DNA from: Aplidium turbinatum
Taxonomy: Eukaryota > Chordata > Ascidiacea > Aplousobranchia > Polyclinidae
Assembly (NCBI GenBank): GCA_918807975.1
Contig: OU964922.1
Span: forward strand, 124,001-188,000
DNA length: 64,000 nt
Reading direction: 5' to 3'
Under the pieces are notes generated by a model. It ran no database searches. It saw only the letters and a list, made by a program, of their open reading frames with translations, and had not been told where the DNA came from. This document shows positions 22,461-34,190 of this stretch, piece after piece; positions within the stretch are counted from its first letter, which is position 1; each line of letters opens with the position of its first letter. The translations under genes and the position numbers were made by a program.

Positions 22461-23233
22461 CAGGGGTCAATCTTGACTTTTTTTTTCACTAGCCCACTGA
22501 ACTAGTTGCTCCCCGTTTTCACTTGCCCGCACGATTTTTCACTAGTCCGACCAGTTTACTGACTTTTCACTTGTCTGATGACGTATTAAGATAAGTGTTT
22601 TGGCTTAGACTGAAACTAACAAAAGTAAAGCTTTCAGATTTCAGTACGCACAAGAGAGCAACAATACGCACAAAAACACCTGCTCGTACTACAGACGCAA
22701 ACAATGCAATTTTAAAACATAAAAAATAAATGTGGCATGATGTGTGCTTAATATTTATTTATGTTGTAATATTACATTGTGTGCATCTGTAGAACGAGAT
22801 GACACGCCACTCGCTAGGCTGGTACAATTCATAATATTCGTTCACTGTTAAAAGAAGTGGACTAATTGGATAGATTGTGTTTGGTTAGGCCTCTACTGTC
22901 TGGCTTGTTGGGTCAGCATAACTCTTTAGGTCACGGAGGCACACAATCTTTTCAACTACGACAAGGTAGCAATCCAACGAGGGAAAAAAACAAAAAAAGT
23001 AGTCACATGCTCAGTTGACCGACTTTGCAGCCTTCTTTGTGCAATTTCGCCTCTGGCAAATAAATTTTTGCAGTATTTCAGAGTGACGTCGCCAATCGCC
23101 ATTTTGTAAATCAAAGCTTTTCACTGTCTAATATTTTCACTAGCCCCACGGACTAGTACTGCAACATTTCTACTAGTCTGCGCGAATTTTCACTAGCCAT
23201 TGGCTTGCGGACTAGCGTTAAGATCGAACCCTG
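22461..23233. mobile_element. DNA transposon with 5-bp TSD (CAGGGGTCRAT family), short copy
   Basis: Ends CAGGGGTCAATCTTGACTTT / GCGTTAAGATCGAACCCTG; exact 5-bp duplication ATTTT. Both subterminal regions carry several CACTAGYCC/GGACTAGT motifs. 773 bp, non-coding. It is closely related to the first and last parts of the element at 26954-31565, and it shows the site that the Harbinger element entered there in its empty form (GACGTATTAAGATAAG). Confidence 0.88.
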
Positions 23234-23238
23234 ATTTT

Positions 23239-23870
23239 TCAAAACTGTCATTCGTGTTTTGCTTCAATAAGCACTGAATTGATGTATATATTTTCACAAT
23301 ACATTAACAATTATGAGAAAGCTGCACTATCGTACTATATACTCTAGTATAGGTCGATCTCATGTATATGTCGTGTTAGAAAGCCTCTACAGTCTACAAG
23401 TATGCGAAACTGCCAAGATTAAGCTCTGCAAGAAACTTTCCCAGTCCGAGGATAAATATTCAACCAATCAATCTAATTTTCCGAAAAAATTTCACCTGTG
23501 GTTGTGAAAAGGATAGTTTTATAACAAATGGTTATGAAATTTAAAAGAATGTGAAGTAAAACCATTTATTTCTTCTTACCAAATCATAAACAGCAAAACA
23601 AAAATGTCAAACAATGGCATAACTGCCACACAATAGTCTTGCAGCTAACTTATCACAAAAAATGCCAAAAAACTGCCATACTGTAACTAACTGCCAAACC
23701 ATTTTTTTTCTTTCCAAAACACGTAAAAAAAGACCAAATGTCTGAAATTTGGCAGTAAAACTGCCAAACTGGCAACCCTGGTTCTGTAGTTGCGCAGTGT
23801 TAAAATTTCGCCAATCGCGAAACTTGCTATCGCCATCTAGCGGTTGCTGTTTTGAACTTTTATTTGTCAC
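23239..23870. other. No recognised feature
   Basis: Intron sequence between a transposon and a LINE. CTGCCAAAC/GGCAG words recur between about 23610 and 23780 on both strands but without a clear repeat unit. Confidence 0.35.
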
Positions 23871-25515
23871 ATGGCAGCTACATGTCTTTCCTGGCTTAAA
23901 GACTTTTATTCAATCTGTCTCAACCGCTACACAATTCCTAAGATATGGCGGAAGGCCAGTGTGATTGCCCTACCCAAACCAAAAAAACCGTTGGACGACC
24001 CCAAGAGCTATCGTCCTATTTCTCTCCTCTGTGTCCCCTACAAGATTCTTAAGCGGCTCATTATGACACGCCTTGAACCAGTCATTGATCCGCAACTTCC
24101 CGCAGAACAAGCTGGCTTCCGCCATTGGTGTTGTACAACTGATCAAACAACTAAATTGACCAATGACATAAAGGATAGTTTCGAGAGGGGAAATAAAGCC
24201 GGTGTCATATTAGTATCTAGACTTAACGGCTGCTTACGACACAGTGTGGCACCAAGGCCTAGTGCTTAAACTCCTACAAAAAATTCCTGACAAACAACTT
24301 GTTTGCTTTCTTGCTAGCATTATAGCAAACCGCTCATTTGTGTTGAAAACTAGCGACGGACAATCCAGCTGCCCCGTCGTCTAAGGAATGGAGTTCCTCA
24401 AGGATCTTGCTTAGCACCCATGATATTCAATATTTATATTACTTATGAGCGACATTCCCCAGACAAAGTCCACACAGTACAGCTATGCAGACGATTTGGC
24501 CCTACTATATACAAACAAAAATTGGACTAAGGTAGAGGATGTCCTCACCGAGGATATGAAGCTGATCTCACAATACCTAAAGGACTGGAGACTAAAACTC
24601 AGCACAGTTAAAACCACCATCACATCTTTCCACCTCAACAACAAGGAAGCTGGCCGCCAGTTACGAGTCCCCCTAGATGGAACCCTTATCCGACATGACC
24701 CCTGCCCTACATATCTGGGAGTGACCTTGGATCGGCAACTCGTGTATAAAAAACACTGTGACTCAGTTCGTGCCAAAGCATCAGCAAGAAACAACCTTCT
24801 CAGATGTCTAGTTGGGTCGACTTGGGGATCCAAAACCCCAACACTGCGCACTAGTACCCTAGCGCTTGTGTACAGTGCTGCTGAATATGCTTCTCCAGTC
24901 TGGTGCCGCAGCACACACGCAGGAAAAGTAGATATCGCCCTTAACGACACCATGCGCATAATCACTGGATGCCTGCGTCCAACTCCTACAGACTTACTAC
25001 CAGTGCTTTCAGGCATCGCCCCACCAAAACTACGCAGAGAGAATTCTACCATACGGCTTGCATTAAAGGCAGAGGTCAATGATCGCCATCTCCTCCACAA
25101 TGTAGTCCTTGACGCACAACAGCTTACACGTCAACGCCTGCCTTCCAGGCGCCCTTTTTCTCGACACGATGTGGCGCTTCATGAAGGTCACTTCGACCTG
25201 ATGAAGTCATGGAGAGACCGCTGGGAAACCATCTCACGGCCCAACCAGTTCCAAGTCACACCAGACACTACGGTACCACCTGGCTCAGACCTGCCAAGAA
25301 AAGAATGGGTAACTCTGAATCGCCTCCGTACTGGTGTTGGTCGCTTCAAGCACAATATGTTTACCTGGGGATTGTGTGACTCACTGTCCAGTGTTTCGAC
25401 CTGAAGAACATGTGAATCTCATAGACCCTGATATGAAGACACTGCTCTGGTTGCAACAATTGGGAGATGTTACCTGAATTGCTGCCTCATAACCAAGAAG
25501 AAGAAGTTTTCAATT
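23871..25515 (+). mobile_element. LINE, 5'-truncated, reverse transcriptase
   Basis: A Jockey-like reverse transcriptase on the plus strand. It opens with the finger region (KASVIALPKPKKPLDDPKSY, RPISLLCVPYKILKRLIMTR), the LPAEQAGFR block, then the catalytic box YADDLALL at about 24480 and the thumb YLGVTLDRQL. The C-terminal LNRLRTGVGRFKHNM block (about 25315) precedes a short 3' region ending CCTCATAACCAAGAAGAAGA AG. The reading frame shifts around 24210-24240 (the conserved D of the first catalytic box sits in another frame) and is stopped near 24385, so it is dead. The endonuclease part is missing. Confidence 0.9.
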
Positions 25516-25640
25516 CAAAGCTAGCTGAAGATGCTATTACTATAGCGAAATCGATTCTTAACTTAATAAATTACACTAAGAGGTTAGATTGTTGTGCAAA
25601 TGCCAGCATTTGATGAATGCAAATTAGCAGTACCAATTTG
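25516..25640. repeat. 125-bp sequence with inverted copy at 28425
   Basis: CTAGCTGAAGATGCTATTAC through AGCAGTACCAA recurs, reverse complemented, at about 28425-28548 inside the Harbinger-like element. It lies just upstream of LYAR exon c. Either both are copies of an unrecognised repeat or the transposon captured intron sequence. Confidence 0.7.
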
Positions 25641-25911
25641 ATTTGGGAAAGGATTTTTGGGCTCGGTGAAACATTTGCTTATTGCTGAAGTCTGAAAAGC
25701 GGTTTTGGTCTAATTTTTAGTGCAGAAATAGGGATAGCAATCTTCTTACCTGTGCCATTTCAGTTTGTGAGTTTAAACAAATATTAGCCTGTTTATTTTA
25801 AAATTTGTGTTTCGGGTTATTTTACTAAATATTCGTGGTTAGGGAAATCACAATATATCTTGAGTTAATTGCTTGTCAAGATTTTACTAACCGAATTTCT
25901 TAATTGTTTAG

Positions 25912-26011
25912 AATTTCCTGAAGAATAGCCTGCAAGTTCGAGATGATACATTGACTGAGGAAGTCTGGAATGCCTTTTCTAGTTCAACTAAACCAGTTGA
26001 CATTGTTTCAG
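25912..26011 (+). CDS. LYAR: LYAR-like gene, exon c
   Basis: After TTGTTTAG the exon reads NFLKNSLQVRDDTLTEEVWN AFSSSTKPVDIVS and ends in phase 1 before GTAGTC. Vertebrate LYAR has NWMKNSLKVHNESILDQVWNIFSEA at the same place: N-x2-KNSL-x-V and VWN-x-FS are kept. It joins in phase to KFL of exon b and to exon d through G|AA (Glu). Confidence 0.92.
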
Positions 26012-26382
26012 GTAGTCTTTGTTGCTCTGTCAGTAGAGGTCACTAATTACACTGTTTAACACAAATTTTGTTTGGCTACTTTTTTAATGCGCTTCTATGT
26101 ATTTTTGGGTGCTGAGTTCAAAAATCCTGGCGGTTTTATCATACCATCGTTCCTTCTTGAGATATTCAATCTTTTTTTGGTTTCATCTAATGTACTGGTG
26201 GCTGTAAATAACGAATGGTGTTAGATAGGCCAGGAGCAGCAGATAATGAGATCTTTAGAAATGCGGCAGCTGAAGTTTTGGGTCACATCATAAAGAACCA
26301 TAGAGAAATAAAACAAACTAACTTCAGCCGGTTTAACATGATGAATTACATACACAAATATAGCATGATTAAAAATAAACTT

Positions 26383-26417
26383 TAACGTTTTCGACACGTA
26401 CGTGTGTCCTCATCAGG
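26383..26417 (-). ncRNA. Hammerhead-ribozyme-like core in Penelope 3' region
   Basis: Minus strand: CTGATGAG, a stem GACAC...GTGTC, then CGAAAACGTT. CTGATGA-stem-GAAA is the hammerhead core, and Penelope-like elements are known to encode such motifs in their terminal repeats. One extra G between CTGATGA and the stem departs from the canonical fold, so activity is uncertain. Confidence 0.5.
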
Positions 26418-26739
26418 AATTACATATGTGCAATATACATAAAATTAAATTGTAAGGTAAATTTGACTTTGCACTATCACTATAACTGTATACTAACGAC
26501 ACTCCAGCCTGAAAAGCACAAACTGAACGAGTGACACAGGAATGATTACAAGTAAATTATACGGTGGAAAACAGATCACATGAGGTGTAAACTACAGGCA
26601 TTTGACAAACAATTTAGAACACACACAAGAGGAACCATGAGCCACAGGCGTGTATCTGATATCACGTGTAGTCGATGAGCCATAGGCATGTAATCCGTCT
26701 CACAACCGGCAGGCGTGTAACTGCCGGTTGAGAGACAGA

Positions 26740-26953
26740 TTATTACGTTTGATTCTTAAGGCTTGCCATGATCCTTAGTCTAAAATTCAGATCTGCCTCG
26801 AGAGATGATTTTAAATTGGTCGATCGAGACATTGTCAGTGCACGTTTCACAAGAGGCGATGTACTTTTAATTGCACTTTTGGTTGTTAAGTTTGGGTTTA
26901 AGTGCTCCCCGGCCCTTGTCAACAAATGTCTGGTTGACATACCAATGTATGTC
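26740..26953 (-). pseudogene. GIY-YIG endonuclease of the minus Penelope copy
   Basis: Minus frame TYIGMSTRHLLTRAGEHLNP, then KSAIK...LKSSLEADLNFRLRIMASLK. This is the (G)IY-YIG nuclease of Penelope-like elements (YIGMSTRHLxxRxxEH, with a late KIxEAxxI helix). The N-terminal strand of the domain lies on the other side of the transposon at 26954-31565, ending at 31571. Confidence 0.8.
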
Positions 26954-27081
26954 CAGGGGTCGATCTTAACTTTTTTTTTCACTAGCCCACCGGACTAGTT
27001 GCTCCCCGTTTTTACTAGCCTGCATGATTTTTCACTAGTCCCACCAGTTTACTGACTTTTCACTTGTCTGATGACGTATTA

Positions 27082-30000
27082 AGCTGGGTTTAGACTACGT
27101 GGGTTTTCCGTGCGTAAGCACTCCGACAATACGCATCGCTCGATCCATCACACACAAGTGATTGGGACCGTTTACATTGCGTACGTATTTCGTGCGTTCG
27201 GTCTCAGACAATCGCAAGCCGTCGCAAGCGATCCGAACTGAGTGGAAGCTGAAGCTGTCGCAACGGATCCTAGGTCGCGTATTTGCTAAGTCAGTCTAGG
27301 TAGTTTTGCGAAAAAACACCAAGGTAGGTTAGTTTTTTGTGAAGTATTGATAGAAAAATTGCTTTTTACATCAAAAGTGACTTGTTGGGCAGATTGTGCT
27401 GAAGTTTAGACTTTTTGAAAGGGTTTTATTGTATTTTTAAGCAAGATAGTTGCCTCTCAGTAGTGTTTTTTCTTGGTCAAACTTAATTTATTTTTCATTC
27501 TTCATGGTTTAGGCCACCGTTTTGAACTTTACTTTCGATAGATTGTTACACATAAAAAAATCTAGGCTATGATTATGAAAGTTATGAAGTAAAACCAACC
27601 AATCAACCAGTGATCACCATGCTTATGTCATTATGAGAGGCTACCATAACCAGAAGGTGAGTAAAATGACTAGTTGACTATCAAGTTCCTACTACCTAAA
27701 TGTTATTTTAAAGTATGAAGCTAATGATCATATCAAATAGCCTACCTATTCTATATTTGAAAGTGCTGATTATTTCACTTTAAACCATTATGGTTTTGCC
27801 ACCTTTTGTTTTTGCTGGCTTTATTGCTGTTTGGTTTGGTTTTTGAATCTTTATCCTCTGACTGAAAAATCCTTGATAGGTTATTCCTGGTAGTTTCGCA
27901 TGCCGGTACTTGTAGAGGCTTTTGACACAATATCACTTGATTTGCGTTTCAGCAAAGAAAAATGAATTCAATTGAAGGCATATTTAACATTTAAAAGTCA
28001 TCGCAAACACACAAACATGCTAGGTATGTCCAGTGGCAGATCTATAAAAATATTTGGGGGGGCCACCAAAGTTTAAAACAAATGAAAATTTGTAATACAA
28101 CATAGACAATGCAAAAGTTCTGAGATGCTTGTCCCCCATAAAAGTTTACCTTGCTTTGGTGACGTTTCATGCACTTTAAGGCCTAATAATGTATATTTTG
28201 TATCAAGACACACACTTTATATTTGACCATTGACCAAGTTCATTAAAAGTGGACTTCTGTAGAAGTTTGTATCACAAATCTTGATTTTAAATTGAAGCTT
28301 TGTTTTAAACATTTTATTTTTATCATGGTCACAAAGAGTGATTGGTGTTTTGAAGGTTTGTATAGTGCTGTGTTGGCTTTTAATAGAATTTTGAAAATTT
28401 GCTGATGTGGTCCAAACTTGGTACTGCTAATTTGCATTCATCAAATGCTGGCATTTGCACAACAATCTAACCTCTTAGTGTAATTTATTAAGTTAAGAAT
28501 CGATTTCGCTATATCATAGTAATAGCATCTTCAGCTTATTCAAATAAACTTCCCTTATAGTGTAGGCCTACATGGCACATTTCACCTCATACATTGAAAT
28601 AGGCCAAATTAATTGTCAACTAGTTGAGTGAGCAATTTGTTTGTAAATTACTGCTATGCCGTTCCTAATTATACAACCTAGTTTATATTGGTTTGTTGTG
28701 GGATGATACTTCGGCCCCAGAACCTCATACAATGATAATCTTATTCCAAATGCATATCTTGAGCATACTGCATAAAAACAAAGTGTAGCTGATAGTTGAT
28801 ACAATTGCCATTATTACCAAACAGTGCGAACACTATTTTGGCTTGTCCATTGTTCTTTGTAGACAAAATAAAGTAATATTCTTTCTCAGAGGTTTATAGG
28901 CTATGTCTCTCAGTCACATTTTGCTATGAAGATAAAAAGTGCATTCATGTGTGTCTTTGTTGATTGTAATTTGATTTGTTTTGCAGATATGTTTGTGGTC
29001 TTATCGGACTCATGATGATTCTTCTGCTGTTGAAATTTGAAGTCTTGCACTTTCTACATAAATATGAAGTCCATGATAAAGAATTTGAACTGCATAATCA
29101 TTGTACTGTCATAGACATGTTTATACTATATCAGAATTAATACATTACACCTACTCTAGTATGATACAATATTTCAAAAGTATACATGTAGACTTGAGGT
29201 GTACGTTTGCTCATAGCCTATTTCATTTTGTTTTTGTATTTCAGTTTTGAAGTTATGGGTTTTTATGGTTACTTTGACTATGTGTTTTATTACAATCACT
29301 TTTAAAATTAATTATTCTGAAGTCATTTGTTCTTATGATTACTTTGAATGTGCATTTCATTACAATCACCCTTAAAGGAATTTGGTGGTAAGAACACACA
29401 CATAACATATCATGTTATATTATAGTATGTGTACTTAGGCATTACAATTGATTTGACAAAAGTATAATATTAACTGACATTATTCCATACATGTGTGACA
29501 CAAACATGTCAATATAGAATATTGTAATTGCCATCATTAGGCAGATTAACACAAGAGAATTTGTTTACTGAAAATTATTTGTTGTGATGAATAACTGCCA
29601 TTGCTGGCCTATAGATTTGTTGATAAACAGCCAAAAATTGTCAACTATAATGGTGGTTTATTATTATCAACATTGCTATTACAAAGAATTCTTTGTCCAT
29701 ATTTGTCATTGTTGTGACTTTGCAACCTTTTTAATTCTGTTCGTGCTATTTTATTTGCTTCTACCAAATTTGTAGCATCTACTTTTTTCATTATTTGTGC
29801 ATCAGCCTATAAACAAGTATACAGAAAACTGCCAACATGCAAAAATACTATGTTAGTTTTGATTCGCTGGTGACAAATAAAGTTGAATTGCATTCAGTTT
29901 TTTTGTTTGTTTTAGCCTATTAATATTTAATGAAAGCAGAAAATAAACAGCTACGGTATTAAACTATAGCCTGTCATAATATCAGAAAATTTAGTCCGTC

Positions 30001-30935
30001 ACAAATGGTAGTGATCTGTGAGATCTCATACACCCTGAATTGTATAGTGTATATTTACACAAATATACAATTGCATTGCTCAGTGGTTTACATTGCCGGC
30101 ATTTTTAGTGCTCTTTATGCTGAGTGCAAAGTAGGAAATCAATTTTTAGCAGTAGACTTGTGGTATCGTTGTAACTTTTAACATTTAAATAAAGAAACCA
30201 ATCTACTAAACAGCCAACGAAGAATTCAAAGTTATTCCTCAAAGGTTATAAAACAAGAAAGGTTGTTGAACAAAGATACCAAGGTCAGGGGTAAAATGGT
30301 TGGAATGCAAGGTCAATCTAATCAAAAAATATATAGCCCAGAAATAGACAGTTTAGTTTTCGAAGTGTTTGCTAAACATGAGTTTAGAATCCAAGGTTAT
30401 TCTAAAAACATAGCCTGCCTAAAAATTCTAGTGGTACACTCTTGGTGTTGGTCCACATGTAACAAAGTTTATTTTAACACAAGAACCCACTCAGTGCAAT
30501 TAAATGTATCTGGCATTGCTTTAAAAATCTGGATGCCACTCTGCACTTCATATTGATAAGTAATTTTTTTTTGGCTTTTCCATTCGCAATATATGATCCT
30601 CAAAAGTGTTCTACTTTGATATCACTGTGTGCTAATAGCTAGTGTAGTCTAGGGTTTAATTACTTGTGTTATGAGCTTGTTTCTTTCTGTGAAAGTCATT
30701 TGTGCAGAGGAAGTAAAACTCAACATGTATTGTAATGATCACATTGACAGAACTGATGTCAACTAGATCAGCTGATTGACATCAATGTAGGGGAATAACC
30801 TATATTTTCAAAGTGACGTAACGCTGTACGCATGAAAACCGCAAGTAGTGTAAACGCGAGCTGTTTGGGACAACACACACGTAAATCGCAACGCAACAAA
30901 ACCGCACGTAAAACGCACGTAGTGTAAACCCAGCT
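27082..30935. mobile_element. PIF/Harbinger-like transposon
   Basis: Ends AGCTGGGTTTAGACTACGTG and (complement) AGCTGGGTTTACACTACGTG; flanking TTA on both sides, the 3-bp target duplication typical of PIF/Harbinger. The relative at 22461-23233 has the empty site, ...GTATTAAGATAAG. The subterminal regions are rich in CGTGCGT/ACGCACG. No Harbinger nuclease or Myb frame was seen in 3.85 kb, so it is non-autonomous. An isolated hAT-type end (CAGTGGCAGATCTATAAAAA, 28031) suggests a further old insertion. Confidence 0.8.
28425..28548. repeat. Inverted copy of the 125-bp sequence near LYAR exon c
   Basis: Reverse complement of 25516-25640 with few differences (for example CTATTACTATAGCG against CTATTACTATGATATAGCG). 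It lies inside the Harbinger-like element. Confidence 0.7.
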
Positions 30936-31754
30936 TTAAGATAAGTGTTTTGGCTTAGACTGAAACTAACTAAAGTACAGGCTTTCAGATTTCAGTACGC
31001 ACAAGAGAGCAACAATACGCACAAAAACACCTTCTCGTACTACAGACGCAAACATTGCAATTTTAAAACATAAAACATAAAAATTAAATGTGGCATGCCG
31101 TGTGCTTAATATTTATTTATGTTTTAATATTACATTGTGTGCATCTGTAGTACGAGATGACACGCCACTCGCCAGGGTGGTACAATACATAATATTCGTT
31201 CACTATCAAAAAATGTGGACTATTGGATGGATTGCGTTTGGTTAGGCCTCTACCGTCAGACCTGTCTGGCTTGTTGGGTCAGCATAACTCTTTAGGTCAC
31301 GGAGGCAAACGAGCTCTTCAACTACGACAAGGTAGCAATCCAAAGAAGAGGGAAAATAATGAATTAAAGTCAAATAAAATATTGTTTGTAAAAATGTTCA
31401 AGCTTGGAGACGTATTAATATTACACAATTACACAGTGACAACAAGCTCTTCTTTGCTGTCAATATTTTCACTAGCCAATCGGACTAGTACTGCCACATT
31501 TCTACGAGTCCGCGCAAATTTTCACTAGCCATTAGCTAGCGGACTAGCGTTAAGATCGAACTCTGATGTCTGGTTTGCGTCACGCAAACAACTAAATTTA
31601 TACGCAACATTCGAAGAAAGAGCAAAGGGGTTAGGCGACTTCAGTTTAAACTATTGGTGCACTTTAACCACTTCACTTCGGCGTATGGCGAGCTGCGATT
31701 GTAACCCGTGACGGCATTTTTTTCTTTTTTGCCTCGCATTGCTGTTTTATTGCG

Positions 31755-32105
31755 CAGCCGCAGTGGTGTCTTGTTTAGAGCTAACATTGTCAGTGATTGG
31801 CATTTAATTTTACATAGAAATGAAACAACACTTTGAAAAATTAATGCAGCAATGGTGTTTTATACAAAAACAAATATTGTCAGTGATTTTAGACGGAAAT
31901 AAAACAAAACTTTGAAAAACAAACGCAACAGTGGTATTTTGTAAAAAAAGAAAACATTGTCAGTGATTTTACACGGAAATAAAACAACACTTTGAAAAAT
32001 GAATGTAGTGGTGGTGTTTTGTACAAAAGAAAACATTGTCAGCGATTGGCATCTAACCACCCTGGTCTTTTACACAGAAATACAATAAAAACAACACTTT
32101 GAAAA
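31755..32105. repeat. Subterminal tandem repeat of the piggyBac element
   Basis: Four to five units of about 78 bp, each with ACATTGTCAGTGATTTTACA, then GGAAATAAAACAACACTTTG and a GTGGTGTTTTGTA block. The array lies between the left end and the transposase stop codon. Confidence 0.8.
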
Positions 32106-32110
32106 ATCAC

Positions 32111-32749
32111 TCAATAATTTATTTTGGTATGGTAGTCTTTGAAGCATGGTGAAGGGCAAAGCGTCACCTCGCACTTATCACATTGATATTTCGTTTCTCT
32201 TCTTCGACCGTTTTTCAAGCACACAACACACCTTTTGTAGTTTGAATTTGATTTAGAGGGTGCATTCAACTCCAAAAAATGTCCGTCTTTAGCTCTGAGA
32301 CGGTCAGGGGTGGGAAGGGATCTCTTTCGTCCGGGTTTTGGATATTCCGGAATTACTGCTGATTCCAGCATCTGACGGGCTAGCATAATTTTAAAATTAG
32401 CCAAAGTCATTCGTCTGCTCTCTGGATGGAGATTCTTGAATAATATATATGCATTCACCAGTGCAATGTCCACCATGTAAAAAAACAATTTTTTGTACCA
32501 CCTTGTGTGCTTTCTCACAGAGCGGCAGGTTGCTGAAAGCTGATCTGAACGATCAACTCCCCCCATGCTTTCATTGTAAGAAATAACACAAGTGGGTTTT
32601 ATGATTGGGGTACCTTGAATTGTATTTTTACCAGTTGGACATAGCTCTGGTGAATGCCATGTGGAGAGCATTTTCACATCTTTTTTATCCTTCCATACCA
32701 ACGCCATCACACCATTTGCAGTTTTGTGTACATGGTCTCCTTGCTTCAA
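32111..32749 (-). pseudogene. piggyBac transposase, C-terminal third
   Basis: 212 codons, starting MKQGDHVHKTANGVMALVWK. Contains YNESMGGVDRSDQLSA, the block with a late catalytic aspartate of the DDE domain, then RWYKKLFFYMVDIALVNAYI, and ends with a cysteine-rich finger (CVVCLKNGRR, CDKCEVTLCPSPCFKDYH) as piggyBac transposases do. Full proteins have 550-600 residues, so the N-terminal two thirds, with the earlier aspartates, is absent; the element is internally deleted. Confidence 0.9.
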
Positions 32750-33219
32750 CTTTCTTCCAGGAAAGTCCCTTATTGGTCGTTTAGATTACAAATGTTATCG
32801 GAAAGAAAAGCGGGAAAATACTTCAGCTTGCAACAAAGGAAAGTTCTCGCTGCCACGTTTCACTGAGCAATAGCTGGAATGTTTGCCACTCCCATATGCG
32901 AAAAGAGAAGCTCAGAAAGCTTACGTCATAGACAACTTTCTACCTAAAGAAATGCGGCTGTAACGATGATTCATTTACAGCTAAGTCAGCAGAATCATTG
33001 CCTGAAGAAAAGAGAACCAGTAGGTGATTCCCCTTTCAAGCTAGCAGCAATGAGCGGCTAGAAACGCTTGCCGTTGTCAGGACAAGAAAAATTTGCGTCC
33101 ATACACGCTTGCCGTTGAATTGGCACAGACACAACTCGCGTCTATCAACGCTTGCCGTGATGAAGTGGTTAAATGTTTTATATACAGGATGAATGTCACA
33201 TGAAAATTTCTTTATAAGT

Positions 33220-34190
33220 TTAGCTAGGTTTTTTGCAAAGCTTGTTGAATCTTTTCCTAAAAAGGGTTTGAATACTTATAAAATAACTAAAATTTACTTC
33301 TTCAGGCGTGTCTTTTGGTTCATCAGCCATGAAGGTGTTTAAGACTTTATTAAAAAAGTGGGAAGGATATCCATTTAAATAAAACATGTTTTTCAATTTC
33401 TTGATAAATTTCTTTCTGAAACAACTGATTATCAGAACACACCAAACGAGCACGAGACAACAGACACAAAATTAAACCAGATTTCCATTTGTTAGGGCAT
33501 AGAGCGTTAAAATTTAAAATCAAGCCAGTGTTGATAGGTTTTCGCCAAATCCAGGTGTCAAAAGAATTGTGTTTAATTTCAAGATCAAGAAAAGCGATGG
33601 TATCATTAGATTTTTCAAGTGTGAATTCGATATTTTTATGCTGCGAGTTTAAGAGGTTTTAAAATTTTAAGTACGATTCATCATCATCAAAAATGGCAAA
33701 AATATCATCGACATAACGTAAATACACTTTGGGATAAAATTCACGATAGAATTCAAATATTTTGGTTTCGATGTGTGCCAAGAAGAAGTTTGCCAGTGTT
33801 GGGCCCAATGGGGAAGCCATGGTGACGCCATCTATCTGTTGAAACAAACTATTGTTGTACAAGAACATGCCTTCTGTGGCTAAATGCAATAGTTTTGTGA
33901 AATATTTTTTCTCAATGGACGGTCGAATAGGTTGGTTTTCATTAAAAATATGGTCAACAATTATAGTAATAGTTTCTTTTGGAGGCACGTTGCCAAACAG
34001 AGATACAACATCAAAACTCACCATGCGACTATTGGGTGGACACTTAAAATCTTTTAATTTTTCCATAAATTGATTAGTTTAATTAAGCATGGCGTTATTA
34101 GTTATGTACGATTTTATAATTTTGTCTAAAAATTTAGCCAGTTTGTATTCCGGAGTGCCAATCATGGAAATGACTGGTCTCGCAGGATTG
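33220..34190 (-). pseudogene. Penelope reverse transcriptase, minus copy
   Basis: Minus strand: RPVISMIGTPEYKLAKFLDK near 34140, then VSFDVVSLFGNVPP, the HLATEGMFLYNN block, GVTMASPLGPTLANFFLAHI and the catalytic YVDDIFAIFD (about 33700). These are fingers, palm and YxDD box of the Penelope RT family. Downstream is the linker with LNGYPSHFFNKVL. Broken. Confidence 0.88.

Larger units (their letters stand above)
17883..25911 (+). other. LYAR intron b-c
   Basis: An 8.0-kb GT...AG intron with a split minisatellite, a hAT carrying a LINE fragment, a second small transposon, a 5-bp-TSD transposon and a long LINE fragment. Confidence 0.85.
26954..31565. mobile_element. DNA transposon with 5-bp TSD (CAGGGGTCGAT family), long copy
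   Basis: Ends CAGGGGTCGATCTTAACTTT / GCGTTAAGATCGAACTCTG; 5-bp duplication ATGTC on both sides (26949-26953, 31566-31570). Outer parts match the 773-bp copy at 22461-23233, including the CACTAGYCC subterminal motifs. Its middle is a Harbinger-like insertion (27082-30935). It entered the GIY-YIG domain of the Penelope copy. Confidence 0.88.
31668..33168 (-). mobile_element. piggyBac transposon, shortened
   Basis: TTAA flanks both sides (31664-31667, 33169-33172) and the ends are CCACTTCACTTCGG / CGTGATGAAGTGG. The plus Penelope copy has the uninterrupted site at about 34687 (AAACATTTAAAGTGCACC), proving insertion at TTAA. A C-terminal transposase frame remains. The left subterminal region has tandem repeats, and the right has three spaced ACGCTTGCCGTT words. 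Confidence 0.93.
26298..34190 (-). mobile_element. Penelope-like element, minus copy of a head-to-head pair
   Basis: A retroelement with Penelope-type reverse transcriptase followed by a GIY-YIG endonuclease, reading right to left. Parts: reverse transcriptase about 33659-34190, linker 33173-33450, GIY-YIG 26740-26953, 3' region 26298-26740. It is interrupted by a piggyBac (31668-33168) and by a larger transposon (26954-31565). It meets the plus copy at about 34195; the two share the same end, GAACCATAGAGAAATAAAAC. Both copies look broken. Penelope elements often sit as tandem or inverted, partly truncated copies, which fits this layout. Confidence 0.85.

Noticed and set aside
27630-29035. 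Two-exon mini-gene (NQK before GTGAGT at 27659; ICLWSYRTHDDSS after TTTTGCAG at 28987)
   Set aside because: Splice signals are fair, but the joined peptide is about 25 residues, has no recognisable family and lies inside a transposon.
31860-32060. Minus frame of 66 codons with internal repeats as a repeat protein
   Set aside because: It is only the translation of the 78-bp subterminal tandem repeat of the piggyBac element.
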